Assembly (NCBI RefSeq): GCF_004521985.1
Contig: NZ_SBHZ01000010.1
Coordinates: forward strand, 62,001-126,000
Length of the DNA stretch: 64,000 nt
DNA from: Ectopseudomonas khazarica
GTDB lineage: Bacteria > Pseudomonadota > Gammaproteobacteria > Pseudomonadales > Pseudomonadaceae
Direction: 5' to 3'
In this document: positions 47,905 to 57,745 of the stretch, in pieces
How the letters are laid out: each line of letters starts with the position of its first letter
Numbering within the stretch: the stretch's first letter is position 1
Notes under the pieces: generated by a model
Told to the model about the DNA's origin: nothing
What the model saw: only the letters and a program-made list of their open reading frames with translations
Database searches by the model: none
Translations under genes and position numbers: made by a program

Positions 47905-49617
47905 ATGTACAAGACACTCATGGCGCTGGGCACCTGCCTGGCGATGAGCCCGCTGATGGCAGCCACGTACTGCGACAGCCGGGGTAACAGTGGCAGTGAA
48001 TGGATCGCCGGAGTCAGCGTCAACGGCGCGAGCCAGACGTCCGGCAGCGATGGCGGTTACCTGAACGCCACGGGTCAGCCTCCCTTCCAGCTGACGGGGC
48101 AAGGTGACCGGCTGGAGCTCCGTCCCGGTTTCCGCAACACCCAGTACGTCGAGAACTGGGGGGCCTGGATCGACTTCGACCAGAACGGCAGTTTCGAGGC
48201 CAGCGAGAAGGTGCTGGCCGCTCAGGGCAGCACCGTCGTCTCCGCACCCATCGCGGTGCCTTCCGGCAGCGCCGGTACCACCCGCATGCGGGTACAGATG
48301 CGCTGGGGTGCTACCGCGCAGCCCTGCGGGACTTATGGCTACGGCGAAACCGAGGATTACCTGGTCAAGCTGCCAGACGGCGCAGGACAACCGACGCTGC
48401 CCTACAGCCTCACGCTGGAACCCGGTTTCTGGGTGTCCCGCAGCGGCGATCTGGGCGACAAGCTGACGCTGGTGGTCGAGGAGGACGGCAAGCGCGTCCT
48501 CGGGCGCAACGCGGCCGGCAACCTGCGTGATCACTATTGGAACAATGCTGTCGGCAAACACTACCGGATCTGGCTGGAGAGCTTCATCGACGGCGGCTAC
48601 AAGACCGTCTCGAATGTCGTGGCCTACCAGCCCGGCGTCACTGACCGTGTTGCGCTGAGCCGCAATGCCGATCAGGGCAGCATCAGTTCGTCGGCGGCGT
48701 TCCAGGGCAACTGGGTGATCGCCGCACAGGGCGGCGAGACGCTGCGTCAGCCAGCGCAGGCCGGTGTTCCGCTGCAGTTCGCCTTCAACCATGGCGAGCG
48801 TTACCAGGTCTGGGCCGAAGCCAGCGTGAGCGGCAAGGACGAGGCCATCTCGGTTCCGCTCGCCTTCCGCGAGGGTTTTCCCGCGCGCTACATCGACCTG
48901 GAGGTCGAGGCGGACTTCCAGCTGCGGCATGACGGTCCTGCCGACAAGCCTCTGAACTGGGTCATTCGCGAGGACGGTGTCGAGGTGCTGCGCCAGCCCA
49001 CCGGCGGTGCTGCGGAACTGCGCTACCCGTTCCAGCAGGGCCGTGCCTACAAGGTCTGGATCGAGCAGGCCGTTGGCGGCGAGCTGGTGCAGGTCTCCGA
49101 TGCCGAGTACTTCTCGCCGGGGCTGACGGACCTCTATCAGCTGAGCATCGGCGACAATCGCCAGGTCAGCCGCAGCGGCAACATCGGTGATGCCCTGACC
49201 TGGGTGATCGAGGAGGAGGGCAATGTCGTTCTGGAGCGTAACGCGGCCAACGAGCTGGCCTACACCTACTACCGCTTCGATCCCGCCAAACGCTACCGCG
49301 TGTGGCTGAAGCGCTTCCAGAATGGCTACTACCAGCGGGTGTCCAACGTGGTGCGTTATGGCCGGGCCGCCGAGGACTACCTGCCGCTCTACCAACTGAC
49401 GGTGGATGCCAACCAGACCCTGACGCGCACCGGGGGCGTACACGCCATGCTGACCTGGGTGATCGAGCAGGATGGCAGCATCGTGCTGCAGCGCCTGGCG
49501 GAGAACGAACAGAGCTATCGCTACTTCGCCTACAGCGCGGGCAAACGCTACCGCTCCTGGCTGAAGGCTTATATCGACGGCCGCTACCAGCGCGTCTCGC
49601 CGGTGGTCAGCTACTGA
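47905..49617 (+). CDS. Secreted GEVED-domain protein with five beta-rich repeats
   Basis: This 570-residue protein has a signal peptide (1-20) and a GEVED-type domain (about 20-155) ending GYGETEDYLVKL. Five repeats of about 80 residues follow, each with an LxWVIEEDG-VLxR core and an AYxVWxExxxxGxYQxVSNVV ending. No metalloprotease domain accompanies the GEVED domain. Likely an extracellular or cell-surface protein; its role is unknown. It has a good ribosome site (AAGGAG) and its own terminator, so it is a single-gene unit. Confidence 0.8.
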   Translation: MYKTLMALGTCLAMSPLMAATYCDSRGNSGSEWIAGVSVNGASQTSGSDGGYLNATGQPPFQLTGQGDRLELRPGFRNTQYVENWGAWIDFDQNGSFEASEKVLAAQGSTVVSAPIAVPSGSAGTTRMRVQMRWGATAQPCGTYGYGETEDYLVKLPDGAGQPTLPYSLTLEPGFWVSRSGDLGDKLTLVVEEDGKRVLGRNAAGNLRDHYWNNAVGKHYRIWLESFIDGGYKTVSNVVAYQPGVTDRVALSRNADQGSISSSAAFQGNWVIAAQGGETLRQPAQAGVPLQFAFNHGERYQVWAEASVSGKDEAISVPLAFREGFPARYIDLEVEADFQLRHDGPADKPLNWVIREDGVEVLRQPTGGAAELRYPFQQGRAYKVWIEQAVGGELVQVSDAEYFSPGLTDLYQLSIGDNRQVSRSGNIGDALTWVIEEEGNVVLERNAANELAYTYYRFDPAKRYRVWLKRFQNGYYQRVSNVVRYGRAAEDYLPLYQLTVDANQTLTRTGGVHAMLTWVIEQDGSIVLQRLAENEQSYRYFAYSAGKRYRSWLKAYIDGRYQRVSPVVSY

Positions 49618-49632
49618 GCCCCAGCTGAAACG

Positions 49633-49666
49633 AAGAACCCCGCCGAGCGGCGGGGTTCTTTTTTCA
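49633..49666. terminator. Terminator after the GEVED repeat protein
   Basis: AGAACCCCGCC pairs with GGCGGGGTTCT and is followed by a T run; leuA ends convergently 12 bases beyond it. Confidence 0.92.
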
Positions 49667-49678
49667 GTCTGCTGCCTT

Positions 49679-51355
49679 TCAGGCCGCTTCGGTCTTCAGT
49701 TCAGCCTGCTTGACGGCGCGGTTGAGTGCGCTGAACAGCGCACGGAAGCTGGCGGTGGTGATGTTCTCGTCGATGCCGATGCCATGCAGCGGGCGCTGGC
49801 CGTCCAGGCGAATCTCGATGTACGAGGCCGCCTTGGCACTGGCTCCGGCGCCGATGGCGTGCTCGTGGTAATCCATGATTTCCACGGACAGCGGCAGGCT
49901 CGACACCAGGGCTTCCAGCGGGCCCTTGCCCGAGCCATTCCAGCGCTGCTCCTGGCCGTCGACCTGGACCTTCAGCTCGACGCTGCTGTCGCCATTCTCT
50001 TCCTGCAGGCGATGCCCCTTGAGCTCGTAGGGCGACGTCGCCTTGAGGTACTCGCTCTCGAGCAACTGGTGGATCTGCGAAGCGGTCATTTCCAGGCCCA
50101 GGCGATCGGTCTCGCGCTGTACCACCTGGCTGAATTCGATCTGCATGCGGCGCGGCAGGTTGATGCCGTATTCCTGCTCCAGCAGGAAGGTGATACCACC
50201 CTTGCCGGACTGGCTGTTGACGCGAATCACCGCCTCGTAGTCGCGGCCGATGTCGGCCGGGTCGATCGGCAGGTACGGCACTTCCCAGACGGCTTCCGGG
50301 TCCTGCTGGGCGAAGCCCTTGCGGATGGCGTCCTGGTGCGAGCCGGAGAACGCGGTGTGCACCAGGTCGCCGACGTACGGATGACGCGGATGCACCGGAA
50401 TCTGGTTGCAGTCTTCCACCACCTTGCGCACGGCGTCGATGTCGGAGAAGTCCAGCTCAGGGTCGATGCCCTGGGTGTAGAGGTTCAGCGCCAGGGTCAC
50501 CAGGCAGACGTTGCCGGTCCGCTCGCCGTTGCCGAACAGGCAGCCTTCGACGCGGTCGGCGCCGGCCATGACGGCCAGCTCCGAGGCGGCGACGCCGGTG
50601 CCACGGTCATTGTGCGTGTGCACGCTGATCAGCACGCTGTCGCGGCGGTCGACGTGGCGGCCGAACCACTCGATCTGGTCGGCGTAGTTGTTCGGCGTGG
50701 CGCACTCGATGGTGGCCGGCAGGTTGAGGATCAGCTTGTTCGCCGGGGTCGGCTGGAACACACCGATCACCGCGTTGCACACCTCGACGGCGAAGTCGAT
50801 CTCGGTGCTGCTGAACACCTCCGGCGAGTACTCGAAGCCCCACTGGGTTTCCGGCGCGGCGTCGGCCAGGCGCTTGATGGTGCTGCCGGCTGCGACGGCG
50901 ATGGCTTTCACCCCCGCCTTGTCCTGGTTGAAGACGATCTTGCGGAAGCTCGGCGCGCAGGCGTTGTAGTAGTGGACGATGGCCTTCTTGGCGCCCTTGA
51001 GCGACTCGAAGGTGCGTTCGATGAGGTCGTCACGGGCCTGGGTCAGTACCTGGATGGTGACGTCATCGGGAATGTGGCCGCCTTCGATCAGCTCGCGGAC
51101 GAAGTCGAAGTCGGTTTGCGAGGCGGACGGGAAGCCCACTTCGATTTCCTTCAGGCCCACGGCGACCAGGCACTTGAAGAAACGCATCTTCTTCTCGGCG
51201 TCCATCGGCTCGATCAGCGACTGGTTGCCATCACGCAGGTCGGTCGACAGCCAGATCGGTGCCTTGTCGATGATCTGGTCCGGCCAGGTGCGGTCCGGGA
51301 TCTGGATCTGGGTGAACGGGCGGTACTTCTTCGATGGATCTTTGAGCATGGTCAT
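49679..51355 (-). CDS. leuA: 2-isopropylmalate synthase LeuA (type 2)
   Basis: This 558-residue enzyme has [13 protein letters not shown] near the start, the HTHNDRGTG metal/catalytic motif, [11 protein letters not shown], and a C-terminal regulatory domain (about 430-558) for leucine feedback. It condenses acetyl-CoA with 2-ketoisovalerate, the first step of leucine synthesis. AAGGA lies 9 bases upstream of the start. A short leader ORF precedes it at 51421-51498. Confidence 0.97.
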   Translation of the reverse strand: MTMLKDPSKKYRPFTQIQIPDRTWPDQIIDKAPIWLSTDLRDGNQSLIEPMDAEKKMRFFKCLVAVGLKEIEVGFPSASQTDFDFVRELIEGGHIPDDVTIQVLTQARDDLIERTFESLKGAKKAIVHYYNACAPSFRKIVFNQDKAGVKAIAVAAGSTIKRLADAAPETQWGFEYSPEVFSSTEIDFAVEVCNAVIGVFQPTPANKLILNLPATIECATPNNYADQIEWFGRHVDRRDSVLISVHTHNDRGTGVAASELAVMAGADRVEGCLFGNGERTGNVCLVTLALNLYTQGIDPELDFSDIDAVRKVVEDCNQIPVHPRHPYVGDLVHTAFSGSHQDAIRKGFAQQDPEAVWEVPYLPIDPADIGRDYEAVIRVNSQSGKGGITFLLEQEYGINLPRRMQIEFSQVVQRETDRLGLEMTASQIHQLLESEYLKATSPYELKGHRLQEENGDSSVELKVQVDGQEQRWNGSGKGPLEALVSSLPLSVEIMDYHEHAIGAGASAKAASYIEIRLDGQRPLHGIGIDENITTASFRALFSALNRAVKQAELKTEAA

Positions 51356-51420
51356 GAGGCTAATCCTTGGTTCGGCGCTGGGCCGGGGGCAACACGGAGG
51401 CTTGGGGGCGAGACGAGGAT

Positions 51421-51498
51421 TCAGCCACGCAGTCGCGGGCTGACCAGGCGCAGGCAGCGGTGTTGCCGCATCAGAATGAGGGTATGTGCAGTGTTCAT
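51421..51498 (-). CDS. Short leader ORF upstream of leuA
   Basis: On the minus strand ATG at 51498 opens a 25-codon frame ([20 protein letters not shown], then PRLRG), stop at 51421, with AGGG upstream. It has five leucine codons and lies 65 bases before leuA. The position and size fit a leucine attenuation leader, but no T-tailed hairpin is clear between it and leuA. Too short for a typical ORF caller. Confidence 0.6.
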   Translation of the reverse strand: MNTAHTLILMRQHRCLRLVSPRLRG

Positions 51499-51631
51499 GT
51501 CGCTAACCCTACGTTCGGTAGGGAATGATGGCAATACTTACGGAAAAAACGCCTGAAAATTTCGCGCTGTCCTGTATGCGGGCGATTAATTGCGCTTCTT
51601 GGCGCAAGGCTTGCGACGGATTGCGCAGGGC

Positions 51632-53317
51632 TCAGGCCAGCAGCTCGAGTACCGCCTGCGGGCGCTGGTTGGCCTGGGCGAGGATGCTCTGCGCGGCTTG
51701 CTGGATGATCTGCCGCGAGGCGAGGTTGGCGGTCTCGTTGGCGAAGTCGGTGTCGAGGATGCGCGAGCGACTGGCTGCGGTGTTCTCGGCGATGTTCTGC
51801 AGGTTGCTGATCGTCGACTCCAGGCGATTCTGCACCGCGCCCATGTAGCCTCGCTGGCGGTCGATGTAGGCGAGGGCGTCGTCGATGTCCATCACCGCCA
51901 GGCCGGGGGTGTCCTGCAGGCTGAGGCGGCCGAGCGCCAGGGTGTCGACATTGAACGTGCCCAGGCCGATCTGAATGGTTTCGTAGGCCTCGGCGCCGAC
52001 CTGGAACTGCGTCAGGGCGCTGCCGCCGACCGCTGTGTCGTTGAACAGGGTCGGTTCGACGAGGCGGAAGCCCTGCGAGCCGGGGACCCCGGTACCCTGA
52101 TTGAGCAGCACGTTCTCGGCCGTCAGCGTCGGCCCGCCGTCCGCGTCCAGGCCGCCGATGGCGCCGGTGTCGGCGTTGCTCAGGTCGAGGCCCGCCACGT
52201 AGGCAGCCGCGTCGCTGCTGAACTGGCTCTGGAAATCTGCGAGCCCGGTGAACGCGCCGTGGCTGGCATTGCTCAGCGCTTGGTCCAGCGTGGAGCCGGG
52301 ATTGCTGTTCAGGTAGCCCATGATGTCCTTGATGCCCTTGCCACCCTCTGCCTTGATGCTGGCATGCATGTAGCGCACCGCCGCATAACCGCCGGAGTAG
52401 CCTGCGGAACCGCTGACGTCGTCGGCATTGAAGGCGCTGACGATCGCCGTGGTATTGGTACCGCCGGCGGTGTCGGCGGCCAGGCGCTCGTCCGCACCCT
52501 GTACGGCTTCTGCGGCACCCTCGATGAACCAGGCGGGCAGGCCGGCGGCGAAGTTCATGGTGCGGCCCATCACCGCGTGGGTCATCTCGTGGGCAATCAC
52601 GCGGTCGGTGTACTGCGGGTAACTGCCGCCGTCGGGCAGCGAGCTGGCGTCGAAGTACGCGAGGTTGACGTTGAGCACCTGATTGAGCACGCGACCGTTG
52701 CCATCCGCGCCGCTGGAGGAGACCGACGCCAGAGCCTGGCTGCTGCTGTCGTTGCTGAAGGTGATTTTCAGCTCGGCGCCGTCGGCGCGCAGACCGAAGG
52801 CGTCGAAGACGCGCTGTTCTCCTTCGCTGATCCAGAAGCCCTTGAGCGAGTTGAGCACGGCGCGCTGGTCCAGGTCGCCGAGGGCAGAGGACTGGCCCTG
52901 GGCGAAGACCTTGCGGCCGGCGAAGGTGGTGGTCTCGTTGACCCGGTCGATCTCCTGCAGCAGCTGCTGCGCTTCCTGGTCGAGTGCCTGGCGCTCGCTG
53001 GCGCCGTTGGAGCCATTCATTGCCTGCAGGCCGAGCGAACGGATGCGCTGCAGGGCGTCGGTCACGCTTTGTAGCGCGCCCTCTGCGACCTGCAGCAGCG
53101 AAATACCGTCGTTGGCGTTACGTATCGCCACGCCCAGCCCGCGTGCCTGCGAGTTGAGGCGGTTGGAGATCTGCAGCCCGGCAGCGTCATCCTTGGCACT
53201 GTTGATGCGCTGCCCGGTGGACAGGCGCTGCAACGAGATGTCGAGGCCGGTGTTGTTGCTCTCCAGTTGGCGACGCGTGAACGACGAGGCGATGTTGGTA
53301 TTGACCGTCAGCATCAT
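51632..53317 (-). CDS. Flagellinolysin: flagellin with metallopeptidase domain
   Basis: This 561-residue protein has intact flagellin ends: an N-terminal D0/D1 domain (1-145, [28 protein letters not shown]) and a C-terminal D1/D0 domain (about 450-561, ending [13 protein letters not shown]). Between them, in place of the variable surface domain, is a zinc peptidase with H243-E-M-T-H247 and downstream Glu266 (WFIEGAAE), the gluzincin pattern. This is the flagellinolysin architecture reported by Eckhard and colleagues: enzymatically active flagella. It lies far from a flagellar gene cluster. A sigma28-like promoter lies upstream. Confidence 0.93.
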   Translation of the reverse strand: MMLTVNTNIASSFTRRQLESNNTGLDISLQRLSTGQRINSAKDDAAGLQISNRLNSQARGLGVAIRNANDGISLLQVAEGALQSVTDALQRIRSLGLQAMNGSNGASERQALDQEAQQLLQEIDRVNETTTFAGRKVFAQGQSSALGDLDQRAVLNSLKGFWISEGEQRVFDAFGLRADGAELKITFSNDSSSQALASVSSSGADGNGRVLNQVLNVNLAYFDASSLPDGGSYPQYTDRVIAHEMTHAVMGRTMNFAAGLPAWFIEGAAEAVQGADERLAADTAGGTNTTAIVSAFNADDVSGSAGYSGGYAAVRYMHASIKAEGGKGIKDIMGYLNSNPGSTLDQALSNASHGAFTGLADFQSQFSSDAAAYVAGLDLSNADTGAIGGLDADGGPTLTAENVLLNQGTGVPGSQGFRLVEPTLFNDTAVGGSALTQFQVGAEAYETIQIGLGTFNVDTLALGRLSLQDTPGLAVMDIDDALAYIDRQRGYMGAVQNRLESTISNLQNIAENTAASRSRILDTDFANETANLASRQIIQQAAQSILAQANQRPQAVLELLA

Positions 53318-53360
53318 CGGCTCACTGGTAGCCGCCGGGCGATTACCCGGCTCTACCGAG

Positions 53361-53387
53361 AGATCGGCGCGATGCTGCTGGACTTAA
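53361..53387 (-). promoter_or_regulatory. Sigma28 (FliA)-like promoter for the flagellinolysin gene
   Basis: Minus strand: TTAAGTCC (-35), an 11-base spacer, then GCCGATCT (-10), against the FliA consensus TAAAGTTT-N11-GCCGATAA. Matches are about 5/8 and 6/8 with the right spacing. It overlaps the mscS-like stop codon and is 44 bases from the ATG. Confidence 0.65.
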
Positions 53388-54655
53388 GCCATTTCGCTGT
53401 TGAGGCGACGAGCGGCGGGGGCTTTCTCCCGCAGCGCCTGGAAGTCGGCCCCGCTCGGATGCTGGAACACGCGCAGGCCGAACTCCGGGAGGATGGCCAG
53501 CAGATGGTCGAAGATGTCCGACTGGATGCCCTCGTAGGCATTCCAGGCCGTGGTGTTGGTGAAACAGTAGATCTCCAGCGGCAGGCCATCGGCAGTCGGG
53601 CTGAGCTGGCGCACCAGCAGGGTCATGTGCTGGTGGATGTGCGGGTTATGGCGCAGGTAGTGCTCGACGTAGGCACGGAAGCTGCCGATGTTGGTGATGC
53701 GGCGGGTGTTGACCGCTTCCTTGCTGTGTTCGGCCAGCCTGGTGTTCCAGTCGAGCAGCTCCTGGTCCTTGTGGTCGAGGTATTCGTCGAGCAGCATGAA
53801 GCGGCGCAGGCGGGCGATTTCCTCGTTGCTCAGGAAGTGCACGCTGGTCTGGTCGAGGTAGAGTGCGCGTTTGATCCGTCGGCCGCCGGATTCCTGCATG
53901 CCACGCCAGTTCTTGAACGGGTCGGTGATGAAGCGGCGGGTCGGGATGGTGGTGATGGTCTTGTCCCAGTTCTGCACCTTGACCGTGTGCAGGGCGATGT
54001 CGATCACGTCGCCATCGGCGTTCAGGTTGGGCATCTCCACCCAGTCACCGACGCGAATGATGTCGCTCGACGAGATCTGCACGCTGGCCACCAGCGACAG
54101 CAGGGTGTCCTGGAAGATCAACATCAGCACGGCGGCCATGGCGCCAAGGCCGGACAGCAGGATCAGCGGCGAGCGGTCGATCAGTGCAGCCACCATGAGG
54201 ATCGCGGCAATCGCGTAGATGGCGATCTTGATCACCTGCAGGTAGCCCTTGATCGGCTTCAGGTGGGCATTCGGGCGTCGCTGGTAGAGGGTGTTGAGGA
54301 TGTCCAGAAAGGCGCCGATGGCCATGGCGATGGTCAGCACGATGAAGGCGCTGCAGACGTTGCGCGTCACCTCGACCACGGCCTCGGGCATGTCCGGTAC
54401 CAGCATCACGCCGCTGGACAGCACCAGCGCCGGCACGACGTTGGAGAGCCGCTTGATGATGCCGCTTTCCTTGATCTGGCCGTGGCGACCCACGGTCGTG
54501 GCGCCGATCACACGATAGATGGCGCGCACCAGGATGTGCTTGACCACCCAGTTCGACAGCCAGGCCGCCGCGATCAGGGCGAGTGTGGCGCTGAGGGTCA
54601 GCAGTTCCGGCTGTTGCTTCAGCCAGTCCATCCAGGTGTTGAGCTCATTCGGCAT
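53384..54655 (-). CDS. Mechanosensitive channel, YbdG/MscM type
   Basis: The start at 54655 follows GCGGAG; 54676 has no ribosome site. The 423-residue product has about five membrane helices in residues 15-185, the MscS pore and beta domain (about 165-250, with SGLGAMAAVLMLIFQDTLLSLVAS and GDWVEMP), and a long C-terminal domain typical of YbdG. It would release solutes during hypo-osmotic shock. Confidence 0.9.
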   Translation of the reverse strand: MPNELNTWMDWLKQQPELLTLSATLALIAAAWLSNWVVKHILVRAIYRVIGATTVGRHGQIKESGIIKRLSNVVPALVLSSGVMLVPDMPEAVVEVTRNVCSAFIVLTIAMAIGAFLDILNTLYQRRPNAHLKPIKGYLQVIKIAIYAIAAILMVAALIDRSPLILLSGLGAMAAVLMLIFQDTLLSLVASVQISSSDIIRVGDWVEMPNLNADGDVIDIALHTVKVQNWDKTITTIPTRRFITDPFKNWRGMQESGGRRIKRALYLDQTSVHFLSNEEIARLRRFMLLDEYLDHKDQELLDWNTRLAEHSKEAVNTRRITNIGSFRAYVEHYLRHNPHIHQHMTLLVRQLSPTADGLPLEIYCFTNTTAWNAYEGIQSDIFDHLLAILPEFGLRVFQHPSGADFQALREKAPAARRLNSEMA

Positions 54656-54776
54656 ATCCGGCTCCGCTGCGGGCATGAGGCAGGCCGGCCTTGTGGGGCC
54701 GACCGTTTGAGCCGCCGTACCCTAGCAAAAATCGGCGCGCCAACCCAGCGCTCAGGTGTTGCAGGCTGCGTCCAGT

Positions 54777-55619
54777 TCAGGGTTTGAACGCGCCGATGAA
54801 GATCGCCGGGTCGACCCGTGCATCGTTGAGGCTGACGTTCCAGTGCAGGTGCGGGCCGGTGGCGCGCCCGGTGGCGCCGACCTTGCCGAGATGGCCGCCG
54901 CGAGGGATCTCGTCGCCGAGTTTCACGTCGATCGCCGACAGGTGGCAGAACATGCTGATCAGGCCCTGGCCATGGTCGAGGAATATCGTCCTGCCATTGA
55001 AGAAGTAGTCGCCGATCAGGATCACCTTGCCGGCAGCCGGCGCCTTGATCGAGGTGCCACGGCTGGCGGCGAAGTCCAGGCCCGAATGCGGGTTGCGTTC
55101 CTCTCCGTTGAAGAAACGGCGCAGGCCGAAGGGGCTGGATAGCGGGCCGTCGACGGGTTTGTCGAACAGCAGGTTGCTCGGCTGGCGGGCGCTGAACTGG
55201 CGGTAGGCGCGGGTCTGTTCGGCCAGCTCGCGCTCGATACGGGCAAGGTTCTTGGCGTTGGGGTTGACCTGCTGCTGATTCTTGAGGGTGATGCGCTGCT
55301 CGGTGTAGTGCTTGGCGCCGACCTCGAAGGCGAGCGACTGGCCTCCCTCGATCTGCACCTGTTGCGTGCCCGGCTTGACGCTCAGCGGGATGCCGACGAT
55401 GGCGATCCAGCGCTGCCCGTCCTCACGAATGGTCAGCACCGGCTTGCCCTGGTAGCGAACCTTCGGCGCCTGGGCCTGGCCACCCAGATCGAGCACGGCC
55501 ACGCCGCCAGGTACCGGCTTGTTCAGCAGGCGGGTGATGAAACCCTCGGCGTGGGCCGGCGCGGCGAGGCTCAGTGCGAGCAGCAGGAATGTGGCGAGCA
55601 GTGGCAGGGGACGGGGCAT
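54777..55619 (-). CDS. M23 (LytM) family peptidase
   Basis: This 280-residue protein has a signal peptide (1-24), a beta-rich middle part (about 30-110), and an M23 domain (about 155-275) with NPHSGLDFA and the HLHW zinc ligands. Such enzymes cut peptide crossbridges or are activators of amidases. The start codon is preceded by GCCTCGC, with no strong ribosome site. It lies 76 bases after the dipeptidase gene on the same strand. Confidence 0.9.
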   Translation of the reverse strand: MPRPLPLLATFLLLALSLAAPAHAEGFITRLLNKPVPGGVAVLDLGGQAQAPKVRYQGKPVLTIREDGQRWIAIVGIPLSVKPGTQQVQIEGGQSLAFEVGAKHYTEQRITLKNQQQVNPNAKNLARIERELAEQTRAYRQFSARQPSNLLFDKPVDGPLSSPFGLRRFFNGEERNPHSGLDFAASRGTSIKAPAAGKVILIGDYFFNGRTIFLDHGQGLISMFCHLSAIDVKLGDEIPRGGHLGKVGATGRATGPHLHWNVSLNDARVDPAIFIGAFKP

Positions 55620-55695
55620 GCGAGGCGGTCCGGGCGAGGGCTGGGGGGCCTATGCTGGCGTAAATGCCGGCATCGGGAAAGCCTGTGGCAGCGCC

Positions 55696-56460
55696 TCAGC
55701 GGCCGTTCAGGCCGAGTTGCTGTTCGAGCTGCTGGCGCCAGAGGCTGTCGAGGGTCTGCAACTGCACGGGGCCGTACAGCGCTTGAGGCTCGCCCTGGTG
55801 CCAGGCCCACAGCTGGTCGCCGTAGTCGTAGTGCCACCACTCGCTGGGCAGGTTGCTGAAGCCCTGGGCGAGCATGGCGTTGTACAGCGTGCGCCGGTTG
55901 GCGCGTACCTGCTGGCCCGCCGCTTCACCGTCGGGGCCTTCGAAGTGGGCGCTGGCCGAGCGCGGGCTGGCCTCGTCGAAGGCGGTGCCCATGTCCAGCC
56001 AGTGGCCGTCATCGTCGCACAGGGTGACATCGACGGCGCCACCGGTCAGGTGCGGGCTGGGATTGCCGCGGCTGCTGTTGGGCGGCGAGACGAACTGGCG
56101 CGTCAGATGCTCCAGGTGCGCCTCGTCGGCGTCGGGGTAGTACTCCTTGAGCGCGTCGTAGAGGCTGTCGTAGAGGTATTGCTGCACGGCGAACGGACGC
56201 CAGGCGTCGAGCACCACCAGGTGCAGGCCTGCCGGCAGGCTCTTGGCCACTTGCAGCAGGCGTTCGAACACCGCGCTGCGCGAGTGGCATTCAGCCATGG
56301 CGTGGCACACGCCCATGCGGGCGTATGCCGGGTACACGCGCAGCGTGCGGCTCAGGCTCAGCGGGTGCAGCGGCTCATCGCACTCGACGATGGGGATCGC
56401 CGCGACCGCCTGCCAGTCGGGTTCTGCTCGGTAGGGGATGGGGGTGGTCAGGTCGGTCAT
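55696..56460 (-). CDS. D-Ala-D-Ala dipeptidase (VanX/DdpX family)
   Basis: This 254-residue M15D peptidase has Arg88 (DAWRP), zinc ligands His137 and Asp144 (SPHLTGGAVDV), Glu207 and His210 (EWWHYDYG). No signal peptide, so it acts in the cytoplasm. It starts 4 bases after dctM ends, so it belongs to the TRAP operon. It would split imported D-Ala-D-Ala into D-alanine. Confidence 0.93.
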   Translation of the reverse strand: MTDLTTPIPYRAEPDWQAVAAIPIVECDEPLHPLSLSRTLRVYPAYARMGVCHAMAECHSRSAVFERLLQVAKSLPAGLHLVVLDAWRPFAVQQYLYDSLYDALKEYYPDADEAHLEHLTRQFVSPPNSSRGNPSPHLTGGAVDVTLCDDDGHWLDMGTAFDEASPRSASAHFEGPDGEAAGQQVRANRRTLYNAMLAQGFSNLPSEWWHYDYGDQLWAWHQGEPQALYGPVQLQTLDSLWRQQLEQQLGLNGR

Positions 56461-56464
56461 GGCA

Positions 56465-57745
56465 TCAGCTCAGCAGGCGCGGCAACCAGAGGGTCAGCGA
56501 GGGGAACAGGATCAGCAGGTAGAGTACGCCCAGGGCGGTCAGCACGAATGGCCAGATACCCTTGAACATCTCCATGATGTTCAGCTTGCTGACGGCGGCG
56601 ACGATGAACAGGCAGGCGCCCATGGGCGGCGTGATCATCGCGATGGTGATGTTCAGGGTGAAGATCAGCCCCAGGTGCACCGGGTCGACGCCGGCCGCCA
56701 GCGCCACCGGGACGATGATGGGCGTCAGCAGCATCAGCACCGAGACCTCTTCCATGACCATGCCGCAGATGAAGATGATCGCGCTGATCACCAGCAGGAT
56801 CAGCGTCGGCGAGTCGCTGAACGGCCCCAGCAGTTCGGCGAACGCCGCCGCCACCTGGGTGTAATTGAGCAGCCAGTTGACCACCGAGGCCGCCGCGATG
56901 ATCGCGTAGATGCTGCCGGTCAGGCGCACGGTGTCGCGCAGCCCATCCCACAATCCGCGCAGCGACAGCTGTCCCTGCAGCATGCCGATCACGGCCACGT
57001 AGAGCACGATCAGCGCGCCTGATTCGGTTGGCGTGACCAGGCCCATGACGATGCCGGCGACGATCAGCACCGGAGCGACCAGTGCGGTGGCCGCGCCGGA
57101 AAAGGCAGCCAGCACCTCGCCCCAGCTCGGAGCCTGGTGCCGCGCCTGCAGACCGGCCTTGCGCGCATACAGGGCGTTCATGCCCATGAACGCCAGCGCC
57201 AGCAGCAAGCCGGGCACCACGCCGGCCAGGAACAGTTCGCCGATCGAGGTATTGGTCAGCGACGAGTACAGGATCATGAAGATGCTTGGCGGAATGATCG
57301 GGCCGATCAGCGAGCTGCCGGCAGTCAGGCCTGCGGCGAACTTGCGTGAGTAGCCTTCTTTTTCCATGGCCGGCACCAGCAGCGAGCTGAGTGCCGAGGC
57401 GTCGGCGGCGGCCGAGCCGTTGACCCCGGCGAAGAACACGCCGGCGACCACGTTGACGTGGCCGAGGCCGCCGCGCAGATGGCCGACCATGGCATTGGCC
57501 AGGCGGATCAGGCGCGGGGTCATGCCCGAGTTGTTCATCAGGTTGCCGGCCAGGATGAACAGCGGGATGGCCATCAGCGAGAAAATGTCCATGCCGCCGA
57601 AGAAACGCTGCGGCAGGATGTTGACGAACAGCCCGATGTCGACGAACAGGAAGCCGACCATCGCGGTGAGCAGCAGGCAGAAGAACAGCGGCAGACCCAG
57701 CACCAGGTTGACGGCGAAGGTCAGCAGCATGGCCAGACCCATCAT
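56465..57745 (-). CDS. dctM: TRAP transporter large permease (DctM type)
   Basis: The start at 57745 follows GGAGGTG. This 426-residue protein has about 12 hydrophobic helices and the DctM phrases GFLFVDIGLFVNILPQRFFGGMDIFSLMAIPLFILAGN-like (seen near 30-65) and FFAGVNGSAAADASALSS. It forms the sodium-driven transport channel. It overlaps dctQ by 4 bases. Confidence 0.94.
   Translation of the reverse strand: MMGLAMLLTFAVNLVLGLPLFFCLLLTAMVGFLFVDIGLFVNILPQRFFGGMDIFSLMAIPLFILAGNLMNNSGMTPRLIRLANAMVGHLRGGLGHVNVVAGVFFAGVNGSAAADASALSSLLVPAMEKEGYSRKFAAGLTAGSSLIGPIIPPSIFMILYSSLTNTSIGELFLAGVVPGLLLALAFMGMNALYARKAGLQARHQAPSWGEVLAAFSGAATALVAPVLIVAGIVMGLVTPTESGALIVLYVAVIGMLQGQLSLRGLWDGLRDTVRLTGSIYAIIAAASVVNWLLNYTQVAAAFAELLGPFSDSPTLILLVISAIIFICGMVMEEVSVLMLLTPIIVPVALAAGVDPVHLGLIFTLNITIAMITPPMGACLFIVAAVSKLNIMEMFKGIWPFVLTALGVLYLLILFPSLTLWLPRLLS

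Noticed and set aside
49784..53074. Long rightward frames opposite leuA and the flagellinolysin gene
   Set aside because: They are GC-skew shadows of clearly recognised genes on the minus strand; composition is Val/Arg/Ala-rich without domain signatures.
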